Origin: an uncultured Sterolibacterium sp.
GTDB lineage: Bacteria; Pseudomonadota; Gammaproteobacteria; Burkholderiales; Rhodocyclaceae
Direction: 5' to 3'
Assembly: GCA_903904605.1 (NCBI GenBank)
Contig: CAIVDC010000017.1
Span: forward strand, 51,521 to 115,520
Length of the DNA: 64,000 nucleotides
Positions within the stretch are counted from its first letter, which is position 1. Each line of letters begins with the position of its first letter. Both the position numbers and the translations under genes were made by a program. This document shows, piece after piece, positions 18,567-27,344 of this stretch. The notes beneath the pieces are model-generated. The model was not told the DNA's origin and made no database searches. It saw only the letters and a list, made by a program, of their open reading frames with translations.

Positions 18567-18603
18567 CCGACGGCTTGCAACTGTTCCCGGCGCAAGCCGT
18601 CGG
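18567..18603 (+). terminator. Perfect 12-bp stem-loop between DUF1302 and RND genes
   Basis: Arms CCGACGGCTTGC (18567-18578) and GCAAGCCGTCGG (18592-18603) pair perfectly around a 13-base loop, 12 bases after the DUF1302 stop. No U-tract follows. It may act as a partial terminator or as a 3' stabiliser that lets the barrel-protein mRNA outnumber the downstream transporter mRNA. Confidence 0.6.
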
Positions 18604-18655
18604 CGTATTCCGGCGTGACCTTGTGGCCGCCGCACTTGACGAGGACTTTTCGTAG

Positions 18656-21028
18656 ATGGCTAGTTTCGCTGGTTTCGTAAAGTCCCTGGAAAATTTCTTC
18701 TTCGGCCGGCGCCTTTCGACGCTGGCGGTCCTGCTGCTATTCACCGTCGTCATGGCCTATCTGGCCCTGCAGTTGCGCATGTCGGCGGGCTTCGACAAGC
18801 AATTGCCGGTGGGTCACGAGTACACCGACGTCTTTTTCAAGTACCGCAGCCAACTGTTCGGCGCCAACCGCATCATGGTCGTCCTGCGCGCCAAGAAAGG
18901 CGATATCTGGAATCAGGCCTCGCTGAAGAAGCTCAACGAGGTCACCGAGGCGGTGCTCTTCCTGCCCGGCATCGACCGCCGTTCGGTGCAGTCGCTGTGG
19001 ACGCCGAATACCCGCGTCTATGAGCTGACCGAGGACGGGTTTCAGGCCGAAGATGTGATCGGCGGCAACGTCACCGCCGATGCGCTCGACGCCGGGAAGA
19101 TTGCCACCATCCGCGACCGCGTGGTGCGCGGCGGCTACATGGGCAATCTGGTCGCCAACGACAACAGCGCCGCCATGGTCGTCGCCGACCTGCTCGAGGA
19201 GGATTCCACCACTCACCAGAAACTCGACTACCTCGATCTCGCGGCCAAGCTGGAGAAGGACATCCGCGCCAAGTACGAGACGCCCGACCAGGAGATCGAG
19301 ATCATCGGTTTCGCCAAGCAGATCGGCGACATCGCCGATGGCGCCAAGGGCGTCGTCGAGTTCTTCGCCCTGGCGATGCTGCTGACGGCACTGTCGGTCT
19401 ATTGGTATTCGCGCTCCCTGCTGCTGACCATTCTGGTCATCGCCTGCTCGATGACCTCGGTGGTCTGGCAATTCGGCACCTTGACCCTGCTTGGCTATGG
19501 ACTCGATCCCCTGGCCATTCTCGTCCCCTTCCTGGTCTTCGCCATCGGCGTCTCGCACGGCGTGCAGCAGATCAACGCCATCTCCAAAGCCATCGCGGCC
19601 GGACAGGATTCCATGGGGGCGGCGCGCGAAAGTTTCTCCAGCCTGTTCATTCCCGGCACCCTGGCCCTGGTGACCGCCTTCGTCGGCTTCATCACCCTGG
19701 TGCTGATCCCGATACCGATGATCCGCGAACTGGGCATCACCGCCTCGATAGGCGTCGGCTTCAAGATCGTCACCAACTTGATCATGCTGCCCGTGGTCGC
19801 CTCCTTCTTCCGTTTCTCGCGTGCCTATGCGGTGAACCTCGAGGCGGTACAGGCGCGCCGCTCCAGATTGATCGAGCGTCTCAGTTTCATCGCCGACATC
19901 CGATACGCGCGCCTGGTGCTGGGGCTTGCGGCGGTGCTGCTGGTCGTCGGCGTCTGGCAGAGCCAGGGCCGCCATATCGGCGCGCTGCAGCCGGGCGCGC
20001 CCGAACTGCGCGCCGATTCGCGCTACAACCGGGATGTGCAGAACATCGTCAGCCGCTTCGATCTGGGCATGGACGTTCTAACCGTGGTCTTCGAGACGCC
20101 CAACGATTCGTGCAACAACTACGGCATCGTCAACTACATCGACCAGTTCACCCAGCACATGTCGCAGGTCCCCGGTGTCCTCTCGGTGTCCTCGCTGTCC
20201 TCCCTGGCCAAGTTCGCCAATGCCGGCCTCAACGAGGGCAACCCGAAGATGACGGCTCTGCCGCGCGACAGCAAGGCGCTGCAGGTGGCCGTCGGCTACC
20301 TGCCCGAAGCGGGTGGCCTGTTCAACCGCTCCTGCACCATGATGGCGGCCAATATCTACCTCGCCGATCACAAGGCGACCACCATCCGGCCCGCGATCGC
20401 CGCGGTCAAGGCGTTCAGGCGGAATTTCAACCCCGACGTGCTGGGCATGAAGGTATTGCTCGCTTCTGGCAACATCGGCGTCCTGGCGGCGACCAATGAG
20501 GAGATCGAGGCGCGCGAACTGCCGATGATGCTCTACGTCTATGCCGCGATCCTGGTCCTGGTGCTGGTCGCCTACCGTGACTGGCGCGCCATGTTCGCCT
20601 GTTGCCTGCCGCTGACCTTGGCCACCTTTCTCGGTTACTGGTTCATGAAGGCGCTGGACATCGGTCTCACCGTCGCCACCTTGCCGGTGATGGTGCTGGC
20701 CACGGGCATCGGGGTCGACTACGCCTTCTATATCTACAACCGGCTGCTGATCCATCTGTCGCGCCGGGAGCCGATGAAGCAGGCCCTCGAAGGGGCGCTG
20801 CGCGAGGTCGGCATCGCCACCGTGTTTACCGCCATCACTCTGTCCGTCGGAGTCGCGACGTGGTCGTTCTCCGACTTGAAATTCCAGGCCGACATGGGCA
20901 TCCTGCTGACCTTCATGTTCATGATGAACATGCTGATGGCGATCACCGTCCTGCCTGCCTTCGCGGTGACGCTGGACGCCCTGTTCCCGCGCAAGGGACC
21001 GGTGCGCGCGCCGGCGATCGGGCACTGA
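18656..21028 (+). CDS. RND/MMPL-family transporter
   Basis: The 790-residue inner-membrane protein has the duplicated RND layout of one N-terminal helix, a periplasmic domain and five to six helices, repeated twice. Membrane blocks are visible around residues 20-45, 240-390 and 415-435, and again at ~625-775 (LPVMVLATGIGVDYAFYIYNRLL). It belongs to the MMPL/'predicted exporter' branch, not the drug-efflux AcrB branch, and at 790 residues is shorter than AcrB. With DUF1302, DUF1329 and the YCF48-like protein it probably moves a hydrophobic compound or lipid; direction and substrate are unknown. The YCF48-like gene begins 3 bases after its stop. Confidence 0.9.
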   Translation: MASFAGFVKSLENFFFGRRLSTLAVLLLFTVVMAYLALQLRMSAGFDKQLPVGHEYTDVFFKYRSQLFGANRIMVVLRAKKGDIWNQASLKKLNEVTEAVLFLPGIDRRSVQSLWTPNTRVYELTEDGFQAEDVIGGNVTADALDAGKIATIRDRVVRGGYMGNLVANDNSAAMVVADLLEEDSTTHQKLDYLDLAAKLEKDIRAKYETPDQEIEIIGFAKQIGDIADGAKGVVEFFALAMLLTALSVYWYSRSLLLTILVIACSMTSVVWQFGTLTLLGYGLDPLAILVPFLVFAIGVSHGVQQINAISKAIAAGQDSMGAARESFSSLFIPGTLALVTAFVGFITLVLIPIPMIRELGITASIGVGFKIVTNLIMLPVVASFFRFSRAYAVNLEAVQARRSRLIERLSFIADIRYARLVLGLAAVLLVVGVWQSQGRHIGALQPGAPELRADSRYNRDVQNIVSRFDLGMDVLTVVFETPNDSCNNYGIVNYIDQFTQHMSQVPGVLSVSSLSSLAKFANAGLNEGNPKMTALPRDSKALQVAVGYLPEAGGLFNRSCTMMAANIYLADHKATTIRPAIAAVKAFRRNFNPDVLGMKVLLASGNIGVLAATNEEIEARELPMMLYVYAAILVLVLVAYRDWRAMFACCLPLTLATFLGYWFMKALDIGLTVATLPVMVLATGIGVDYAFYIYNRLLIHLSRREPMKQALEGALREVGIATVFTAITLSVGVATWSFSDLKFQADMGILLTFMFMMNMLMAITVLPAFAVTLDALFPRKGPVRAPAIGH

Positions 21029-21031
21029 GCC

Positions 21032-21991
21032 ATGCGCAAATCAATTCTCCTGCTGCTCGCGGCATGCCTCTTCTCCGCCGTTACGGCGGCCGCCGACAAG
21101 GCAGACAAGCCGCTCTCGATCTGGCGCAACGCACCGCTGATCAACCAGGCCGACAAGGCGCCGATCATCGCCGCCGCCAACGCCGGGCAGCGCATCGTCG
21201 CGGTCGGAGACTATGGTATCGTCATCATTTCGGACGACGGCAAGCATTTCCGTCAAGCCAAGAATGTGCCCACGCGCAGCGTCCTCACCAGCGTCTTCTT
21301 CATCGACGAAAAGCGCGGCTGGGCGGCGGGCCACGACGGCACGGTGATCACCAGCGACGACGGCGGCGAAAACTGGCAGCTGCTGCGCGAAGAACCGGGC
21401 AAGGAGCGGGTGCTGCTCTCGGTCTGGTTCGAGAATGCACAGCGCGGCCTGGCTGTCGGCCAGTTCGGCCTGGCGCTGGAAACCGAGGATGGCGGCAAGA
21501 CCTGGAACGAGCGCAGGCTGGTCGACGGCGAGGCGCGCGACAAGCATTACATGCAGATCTTCGCCGGCAAGGGCGGTTTGCTCTTGATCGCCGCAGAAGC
21601 GGGAACCCTGCTGCGCTCTGAGGACGACGGCCGCAATTGGCAAGTTATCCAGACCGACAACAAGGGCTCCTTCTGGACCGGACTGGTGCTTGCCGACGGC
21701 GCCATGCTCGCCGCCGGCATGCGTGGCCATATCTATCGCAGCGCGGACCGCGGCGTCAAATGGCAGGAGATGGCCAGCGGCACCCAGCAATCGATTACTG
21801 CGATCGTCCAAAGGCCGGATGGCAGCCTGCGCTTGATCGGCAATGCTGGCACCGACCTCTTCAGCCGGGATGACGGGCGCACCTTCCAGGCGAAGAATCG
21901 CGCCGATCGCGCCAATCTGACTGCGCTGGCCACCGGCAGACAGGGCGAAGTGCTGTTCACCCTCTCGGGAGTTGCCCCGGAGGAGAAGTAG
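21032..21991 (+). CDS. YCF48/BNR-repeat (Hcf136-like) periplasmic protein
   Basis: The 319-residue protein has a signal peptide (to about TAAA|DKADK) and repeated beta-propeller motifs of the YCF48/BNR type: VGDYGIVIISDDGKHF, AAGHDGTVITSDDGGENW, VGQFGLALETEDGGKTW and AAEAGTLLRSEDDGRNW, spaced by ~45 residues. Plant and cyanobacterial relatives help assemble photosystem II. In heterotrophs the family travels with RND/MMPL transporters and is probably a periplasmic accessory or assembly factor for them. It is the last gene of the divergent operon. Confidence 0.88.
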   Translation: MRKSILLLLAACLFSAVTAAADKADKPLSIWRNAPLINQADKAPIIAAANAGQRIVAVGDYGIVIISDDGKHFRQAKNVPTRSVLTSVFFIDEKRGWAAGHDGTVITSDDGGENWQLLREEPGKERVLLSVWFENAQRGLAVGQFGLALETEDGGKTWNERRLVDGEARDKHYMQIFAGKGGLLLIAAEAGTLLRSEDDGRNWQVIQTDNKGSFWTGLVLADGAMLAAGMRGHIYRSADRGVKWQEMASGTQQSITAIVQRPDGSLRLIGNAGTDLFSRDDGRTFQAKNRADRANLTALATGRQGEVLFTLSGVAPEEK

Positions 21992-22156
21992 ATGCGGCGG
22001 CCGGCCGCTCGCGCCGCGTTCGGGCGTGTCCCGCCTCGAGAAGACTTACCGCAGGGCTCGCTGCGCTGCGGGATCACCGTCAGGCGGAGGACTTTGACGT
22101 GAGGAGAGGGTGAGCGGCACGGGAAACGCCCTAGCCTGGCTTATCCGAAGATATCG

Positions 22157-22888
22157 CTAATAGCGCGTGGTCAAATTCGTGAGCCATTGCGGCGAATTGT
22201 CGACCAGCCATGATTCGATCGGCTTGTCGGCTCCGGACAGGACCAGGACTGCAACGACCAGCAGGGCGAAGCCCAGTCCCGTCTTGCCCGCTTTGCCTGC
22301 CTGCAGCAGCTTGCCGCGGGCCTTTGCGATGGCGCTGCGCGAGAGTCGGGCCAGGATGACGATGGGCAGGGCCGCGCCGATTCCGAAGATGCCCATGAGC
22401 AGCGCGACTTGCCACAGATGCGCTCCCTGGCCGGCCAGCACGATCGCCGAGCCCAAAGTGGGGCCGACGCACGGGCTCCAGACGATGCCGAGGACCAGGC
22501 CGATTGCGAACTGGCCACAGAGGCCGTCGAGCGACATGCGCCTTATCAGTCGATGGCCGGCGTCACCGATTCCGGATCCGGCGGCCGAGGCGAAGCGCTG
22601 CTGAAGGCTGCCGGACATCAGGACGACGCCCAGAATGCCGAGGAGGATGGCGCCGATGGTTCGGAATACGGCCGTGTCCAGGCCCAGCGACGAGGCCGCC
22701 CATGCCAGGGCGGTGCCGGTTGCCGCGTAGGAGAGCGCGAGTCCTCCTGCCAGGGCCAGCGGCGCGCGCGGCTGGACATTCGCCGCCGAGCCCAGGAGAA
22801 TCGGGATGATCGGCAGCACGCAGGGGGAGAGCGTGGATAGAAGCCCCGCCAGCAGGCCAAAGCTATAGGAGCCGAGCCCGAACTCCAT
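22157..22888 (-). CDS. CcdA/DsbD-type membrane thiol-disulfide transporter
   Basis: The 243-residue protein has six predicted membrane helices and the two redox cysteines of the CcdA family, C23 in LSPCVLP and C140 in WSPCVGP. CcdA proteins carry electrons from cytoplasmic thioredoxin to periplasmic thiol proteins, for example in cytochrome c maturation. The adjacent upstream gene encodes a secreted thioredoxin, a likely partner. The start at 22888 lies 7 bases after that gene. Confidence 0.9.
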   Translation of the reverse strand: MEFGLGSYSFGLLAGLLSTLSPCVLPIIPILLGSAANVQPRAPLALAGGLALSYAATGTALAWAASSLGLDTAVFRTIGAILLGILGVVLMSGSLQQRFASAAGSGIGDAGHRLIRRMSLDGLCGQFAIGLVLGIVWSPCVGPTLGSAIVLAGQGAHLWQVALLMGIFGIGAALPIVILARLSRSAIAKARGKLLQAGKAGKTGLGFALLVVAVLVLSGADKPIESWLVDNSPQWLTNLTTRY

Positions 22889-22895
22889 CAGGGCA

Positions 22896-23282
22896 TCAAA
22901 TCACGGTCTTCTTGACCAGCCCTTCGATGCCGGCATGGGTCGTGTCGCCGACCGAACGGGCGACTTCCCTGCCGCCCCTGAAGCCGATCAGGGTGCTTTG
23001 CATCGGCACCTTGTATTTCTGAACGAGCGGCTTGTCGGTGTCGAAATCAATCATGAGCAGGGTCACGTCCTGGTAGGCGGGCAAGTTCATGAGCGCGGAC
23101 AGGATCGGCTTCTGAGCCTTGCAGGTAGGGCACCAGGTGGCATGGATGGCCAGCACCACCGGCTTGCGGGCGGCGGACAGCCGGTCGAACTCGGCTTGAC
23201 TGTAGGGTTTGATCGCGCCGGCGCTCACCACGGAGAAGAACATCGAGAAGATGAGCAGGAGGGCGACTTTGGCGATCTTCAT
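22896..23282 (-). CDS. Periplasmic thioredoxin-like protein
   Basis: The 128-residue protein has an N-terminal signal or anchor (residues ~4-22) and a thioredoxin fold with active site W-C-P-T-C (C51, C54). CPTC differs from the CGPC of cytoplasmic thioredoxin and suits a reductant fed by CcdA. Together with the next gene it would form a two-part periplasmic reducing system. Such a system could serve heme motifs like those of QhpA, but that link is only inference from proximity. Confidence 0.88.
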   Translation of the reverse strand: MKIAKVALLLIFSMFFSVVSAGAIKPYSQAEFDRLSAARKPVVLAIHATWCPTCKAQKPILSALMNLPAYQDVTLLMIDFDTDKPLVQKYKVPMQSTLIGFRGGREVARSVGDTTHAGIEGLVKKTVI

Positions 23283-23400
23283 AGTGATATCCTTTTGAAG
23301 TTGATTGAGATCCAGTACTCAGAGTCGCCGTGGCGGAAAGGGTTCGCGGCGCCGAAAAATAGTATCTGGCGGTTCCAGGTTCCTTGGGGAGGAGCAAAGC

Positions 23401-23868
23401 TTGGAGAAAAGATTGTCGTGGCGGATGTTGAGTCTGGTGCTCATCGTTCTCGGTGCTATGGCCTGGCTTTCGGATGCCGTCACGCTCCAAGGGGAGAGCA
23501 CTGTCTATACCGCCGTATGTCAAGCCGGAAGTTGGCAGGGAGCAAACTGCACGGGAAGGCTCGCCGCCGGACCGGGCTTTCGTTTTCGCGCTCTCAAGGC
23601 CCATAGGGAAGTATTGTTCTGGACAGTGGGCTCGACCACGGAGCCATCGGGAAAGTTCAGCGATTGCCTGATTCAGGACGGAAGAAATTGGCGCTGCAAG
23701 GAGAATGCCGACCTTTCCAGCACGATCACCCGGGAGATGGTGAGCGGTTGTCCCGTCCGCGATTCGACCGGACTGGCTCTGTCGTTTCGCCAGATACCCA
23801 AGTGGCGCTGGCTCCTGATGAGGTTGGGAGTTTCCACCGGGAATACGGTCGCTGACCGAAAAACCTAG
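23401..23868 (+). CDS. Hypothetical single-helix envelope protein
   Basis: I do not recognise a family. A TTG start at 23401, 7 bases after an AGGAG site, gives 155 residues; an ATG at 23425 would give 147. An N-terminal hydrophobic segment (MLSLVLIVLGAMAWLSDAV) suggests a membrane anchor. The exported part contains five cysteines in a pattern that could form disulfides (VCQAGSWQGANC, DCLIQDGRNWRC, SGCP). The gene is divergent from the CcdA/thioredoxin pair, and its cysteines would fit a client of that system, though this is only a suggestion. Confidence 0.6.
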   Translation: MEKRLSWRMLSLVLIVLGAMAWLSDAVTLQGESTVYTAVCQAGSWQGANCTGRLAAGPGFRFRALKAHREVLFWTVGSTTEPSGKFSDCLIQDGRNWRCKENADLSSTITREMVSGCPVRDSTGLALSFRQIPKWRWLLMRLGVSTGNTVADRKT

Positions 23869-23967
23869 CTTGGTTTTCAGATCCCTTGCGGCATCGCCGG
23901 GCGCCGGCAGGCGGCGCATCGATTTGCCCAATTCGGCCGCGGCGATAGGGCCGCAGCGCGGCCGAGC

Positions 23968-23987
23968 TCTGTAACCTAGGTCACAGA
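23968..23987. promoter_or_regulatory. CRP/FNR-family-like palindromic operator
   Basis: TCTGTAACCTAGGTCACAGA is symmetric at 18 of 20 positions. Its core reads TGTAA-N6-TCACA, one base from the CRP consensus TGTGA-N6-TCACA. It lies 60 bases upstream of the DUF2892 gene, a suitable place for control of that gene by a CRP/FNR-family regulator. No such regulator is encoded in the window. Confidence 0.6.
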
Positions 23988-24047
23988 CCCGACGCCGGCA
24001 GGGGAGTCAAATGGCATCCGTCGCGTTGCAAATTACGGAGGCAGATC

Positions 24048-24236
24048 ATGACACTCAATGTCTGCAGCATCGATCGCGTGCTCAGGATCGGCGTAGGTTT
24101 CGCCCTGATCGCTTGGGTCATGATGGGCGGCCCGCTCTGGGCCTTGATCGGCATCCTGCCGCTGGTGACCGGACTGCTCGGCTTCTGCCCAGTCTATCCG
24201 CTAATCGGTTTCGGGACCTGTTCCGCCAGGAATTGA
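24048..24236 (+). CDS. DUF2892 small inner-membrane protein
   Basis: This 62-residue protein has two hydrophobic helices and the typical DUF2892 pattern: an N-terminal NVCSIDRVLRIGVGFALI and a C-terminal GFCPVYPLIGFGTCS with paired cysteines. Related domains form the membrane part of the rhodanese YgaP. The function of stand-alone copies is unknown; some accompany sulfur or redox stress genes. A ribosome-binding site ACGGAGG lies 8 bases upstream of ATG 24048. A CRP-like palindrome sits further upstream. Confidence 0.85.
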   Translation: MTLNVCSIDRVLRIGVGFALIAWVMMGGPLWALIGILPLVTGLLGFCPVYPLIGFGTCSARN

Positions 24237-24408
24237 GTTTGGCAGGCGGGTCGTCCGAAGCGGCCGGTCGATGCTAGAACGCTGGCAACGGCCTGTTCGA
24301 ACGGGCGGCCGGCGCCGGAATTGAGTCATGCTGCGGAGATTCCGGTTCATTCTCGGCGCCATGTTACTGTGCACGGCACCGACCTTGTGTGGCCAGGAGC
24401 GCCGTCGT

Positions 24409-24870
24409 ATGAAAGCCTTTCAGGACTACTACCCGCAGAATCTGTCGCATTGCTACGGCTGTGGGATTCACAACGAATCCGGTCACCGGATCAAGACCTA
24501 CTGGGAAGGTGAGGAAAGCGTCACGCGTTTTTCGCCAGAGCCTTTTCATACCGCTGTTCCGGGTTTCGTCTACGGCGGCTTGCTGGCCTCGCTGATCGAT
24601 TGCCACAGCACGGGGACGGCGGCTGCCGCGATGTATCGCGCCGCCGGACGGGCCATGGATACTTCGCCCCCTTTCCGTTTCGTCACCGGATCGCTGCACG
24701 TCAGCTACCTCAGGCCGACGCCGCTTGGCCGGGAACTGGAAATTCGCGGACAGGTGAAGGAGATCAAGGGACGAAAGGTGGTCATCGAGTCAACGGTGTT
24801 CGTCGACGGCGTAGCGACTGCCCGTGGCGAGGTGGTCGCCGTTCAAATGCCGGAGAATTTCGGCAGCTGA
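24409..24870 (+). CDS. PaaI/hotdog-fold thioesterase
   Basis: The 153-residue protein has the 4HBT/PaaI hotdog sequence: CYGCGIHNESGHRI near the N-terminus, the long helix FVYGGLLASLIDCHSTGTAAAA carrying the likely catalytic Asp, and the strand GSLHVSYLRPTPLGRELEIRG. Relatives hydrolyse acyl-CoA thioesters. ATG 24409 is chosen because it follows AGGAG at a normal distance and gives the family N-terminus. An in-frame ATG at 24328 would add a signal-peptide-like 27 residues (RRFRFILGAMLLCTAPTLCG), which would be odd for a CoA thioesterase. Confidence 0.85.
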   Translation: MKAFQDYYPQNLSHCYGCGIHNESGHRIKTYWEGEESVTRFSPEPFHTAVPGFVYGGLLASLIDCHSTGTAAAAMYRAAGRAMDTSPPFRFVTGSLHVSYLRPTPLGRELEIRGQVKEIKGRKVVIESTVFVDGVATARGEVVAVQMPENFGS

Positions 24871-24915
24871 ACCGTGACGCCCGTTTCCTAAACGATCCGT
24901 CGGGCACAAGACGCC

Positions 24916-26148
24916 TTAGACCGCTTCCTTGTTCCTCAGAACGTGTTGTGCCAGGTGCTTCAAATCCGGCATGGCTTTCATCAAGACGTAGCCGTAGCCT
25001 GCCGACAGGATCCCGGCAATGACGAATCCCGGTTTCACGCTCCCCATTAAGTGGGCAAGGCCGCCGTAGGCGAGGCTGCCCAAAGGCAGCATTCCGATGA
25101 AGGACATCGTATAGAGCGCCATCACCCGGCCGCGCAGGTGCTCCGGAACTAGCGACTGCAACAGGATATTGCACGAGGTGACGATCATGATGAAGGCTCC
25201 GCCGGAAACGAACAGCAGCGGCAATGCCAAGCTCAGCAGGCGATTGTAGGCAAAAGCGGTCGAGGCGATGCCGGCCACGATGCAGGCCAGTACGATGCTG
25301 CTGCCGAGGCCGGCCAGCGATTTCCGGTTGGCCAGATAGAGTGCCGCTGCCAGCGCACCGCCACCCGACGAGCCCATGAGCGTTCCAAGCAGATCAGGTC
25401 CGCCCTTGAAGATGTCCTTGGCATAGACCGGCATGAAGGTCATGAACGGCGCGACGCAAATGCTGGTGACCGCGACGGTGGCCACCAGCCAGCGGGCGGG
25501 CGGGAAGTGGCGCAGGTATTGCATCGCCTCGATCATCGAACCGGCGGTCCGCTTCCTGCTCAGTTTGTCGCGGTGAATGGTGAGCAGGGTGTATATGGCC
25601 GCAACATAGGAAACGGCATTGATGGCGAAGCAAGCCGGTTCGTTGAGAATCGCCAGGGTGAATCCCGCCACGGCCGGCCCAAGCACGCGGGCTCCGTTGA
25701 AGGTCAGTGAGTTGAGCGCAATCGCATTGGATAAGAGCTTGCGATCATGAATGATTTCGGTGACGAACGCCTGCCTGGACGGCATCTCGATTGCGCCGGC
25801 GAGCCCCAGGACGGCAGACGCCACGATCAGTATCCACGGGCTGAAACTCTGCTGCCAGGCAATGACCGACAGGAAAACGGCCACCGCCATTTCGACGACC
25901 TGCATCCAGATCAGCATGTCGCGCTTGCTGAAACGATCGGCCAGAATTCCGCCCAGCGGGGTCGCGACCAGCATGGGGATCTGACCGGAAAATGCGACCA
26001 GGCCGAGCATGAATGCGGATCCGGTGACGCGGTATGCGATCCACGACAGCGTCACTTGCTGCACCCATGTGCCGATCAGCGAGATCACCTGACCGAAGAA
26101 GTAATAGCGGAAGTCGCGCCCGGAAAGCGCGCGAAAGGTGTTTCTCAT
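24916..26148 (-). CDS. MFS transporter (MFS_3 / enterobactin-exporter-like)
   Basis: The 410-residue membrane protein has about twelve helices and begins MRNTFRALSGRDFRYYFFGQVISLIG, the usual opening of the MFS_3 branch that includes EntS-type exporters. The loop GGILADRFSKRDMLI between helices 2 and 3 is the MFS signature region. Substrate cannot be inferred. It stands alone, convergent with the thioesterase gene. Confidence 0.88.
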   Translation of the reverse strand: MRNTFRALSGRDFRYYFFGQVISLIGTWVQQVTLSWIAYRVTGSAFMLGLVAFSGQIPMLVATPLGGILADRFSKRDMLIWMQVVEMAVAVFLSVIAWQQSFSPWILIVASAVLGLAGAIEMPSRQAFVTEIIHDRKLLSNAIALNSLTFNGARVLGPAVAGFTLAILNEPACFAINAVSYVAAIYTLLTIHRDKLSRKRTAGSMIEAMQYLRHFPPARWLVATVAVTSICVAPFMTFMPVYAKDIFKGGPDLLGTLMGSSGGGALAAALYLANRKSLAGLGSSIVLACIVAGIASTAFAYNRLLSLALPLLFVSGGAFIMIVTSCNILLQSLVPEHLRGRVMALYTMSFIGMLPLGSLAYGGLAHLMGSVKPGFVIAGILSAGYGYVLMKAMPDLKHLAQHVLRNKEAV

Positions 26149-26410
26149 AAGGGACTTCCGACAAGCATGGCGAATTATAGGCTGCGTTCGAATGGAGGGA
26201 GCGGGCAGGTCAAGAGATCTGCCTGGGCGGGCGTTGCCCGCTCATGGCGGCAGTTGGCCAGCAAAACTTCCGCTTGCGCGCGCCCTGCGCGTTAACGGTC
26301 AACGACGGCCGGGTAGCTTATCATGGCGATCTTTCCGGGTCAGATGGGCTTGCCGGGGCGGAGATTGCGGAATCCCGCACTCGTCCAGCCGGGGTCAGCA
26401 GGACAAACAC

Positions 26411-27241
26411 ATGAATTCCAAACTACGCATCGATTTCCACGTCCATCTGGCCTTATACGCGCACCACAAGCCCTGGGTGACCGAGTGGATAAGAAAGTAC
26501 TACCCTGACAACTACGAGGAATTCATCAACCGGTACAACGATCCGGGCGCGTTCGAGGAATTGCTCACGGCCGAAGGCGTCGATTACGCGTGCATCCTTG
26601 CCGAACAGAGCCCTATCACCACAGGCCTCTGCGGCAATGAGCAAGTGCGGGAATTCTGCGCGGGGAGAAAGCGTCTCATCCCTTTTTGCGACCTCAACCC
26701 TTTCCTGTACACGGACCTTGGCGCTGAGCTGCGCAGGAAGGTCGAAGACGAAGGCTTTCGCGGCGTGAAGCTGTATCCTACCTATCAGCATTATTATCTG
26801 AACGCGCCGAGAATCTATCCTCTCTACCAGGCCGCCCAGGACCTGGGGATTCCGGTCCTGATCCATACCGGTTCTTCGGTTTTCAAGGGTTCGCGCCTCA
26901 AGTACGGCGATCCGCTCCATCTGGACGACGTGGCCGTCGATTTTCCCGCATTGAACCTGGTCATGGCGCATTCGGGACGGGGATTCTGGTATGACCGGGC
27001 CTTTTCACTTTCCCGGCTGCACGCCAATGTCTATATGGAAATATCCGGCTTGCCGCCGGCCAAGTTGCTGAGGTATTTTCCCGAGCTGGCGCGCAATGCG
27101 GACAAGGTGATTTTTGGCAGTGACTGGCCCGGCTTGCCCTCGATTGCCGGAAATATCGAAGCCATCAGCCATCTGCCGATATCGGGCAAAGGGGCCGAGA
27201 TGATTCTCGGCGGCAACGCGGCAAGACTGTTGCGCCTTTGA
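26411..27241 (+). CDS. Amidohydrolase family protein (Amidohydro_2)
   Basis: The 276-residue TIM-barrel metal hydrolase shows the N-terminal metal motif H10-x-H12 (DFHVHL), a strand histidine in VLIHTGSS, MAHSGRG, and the conserved terminal Asp region FGSDWPGLP. Relatives include decarboxylases of the ACMSD/gamma-resorcylate type and lactone hydrolases; the substrate is not readable. ATG 26411 was chosen because the conserved domain starts directly there; upstream in-frame sequence is low-quality arginine-rich translation. Confidence 0.85.
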   Translation: MNSKLRIDFHVHLALYAHHKPWVTEWIRKYYPDNYEEFINRYNDPGAFEELLTAEGVDYACILAEQSPITTGLCGNEQVREFCAGRKRLIPFCDLNPFLYTDLGAELRRKVEDEGFRGVKLYPTYQHYYLNAPRIYPLYQAAQDLGIPVLIHTGSSVFKGSRLKYGDPLHLDDVAVDFPALNLVMAHSGRGFWYDRAFSLSRLHANVYMEISGLPPAKLLRYFPELARNADKVIFGSDWPGLPSIAGNIEAISHLPISGKGAEMILGGNAARLLRL

Positions 27242-27263
27242 AACGGCGGGGCTCTCAGCTTCG

Positions 27264-27288
27264 CGCCGAAATGCCCGAAGCTTCGGCG
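27264..27288 (+). terminator. Hairpin after the amidohydrolase gene
   Basis: CGCCGAA (27264-27270) and TTCGGCG (27282-27288) form a 7-bp stem 23 bases after the amidohydrolase stop. No U-run follows, so termination is possible but weakly supported. Confidence 0.35.
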
Positions 27289-27344
27289 TCTAGACCTTAT
27301 ACTGACGACTGTAGCAACGCCCATTCCACGAACTCGGAGGACTC

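Noticed and set aside
24328-24408. Signal-peptide extension of the thioesterase
   Set aside because: The upstream ATG lacks a good ribosome-binding site, and an exported CoA thioesterase would be unusual; ATG 24409 has AGGAG at normal spacing.
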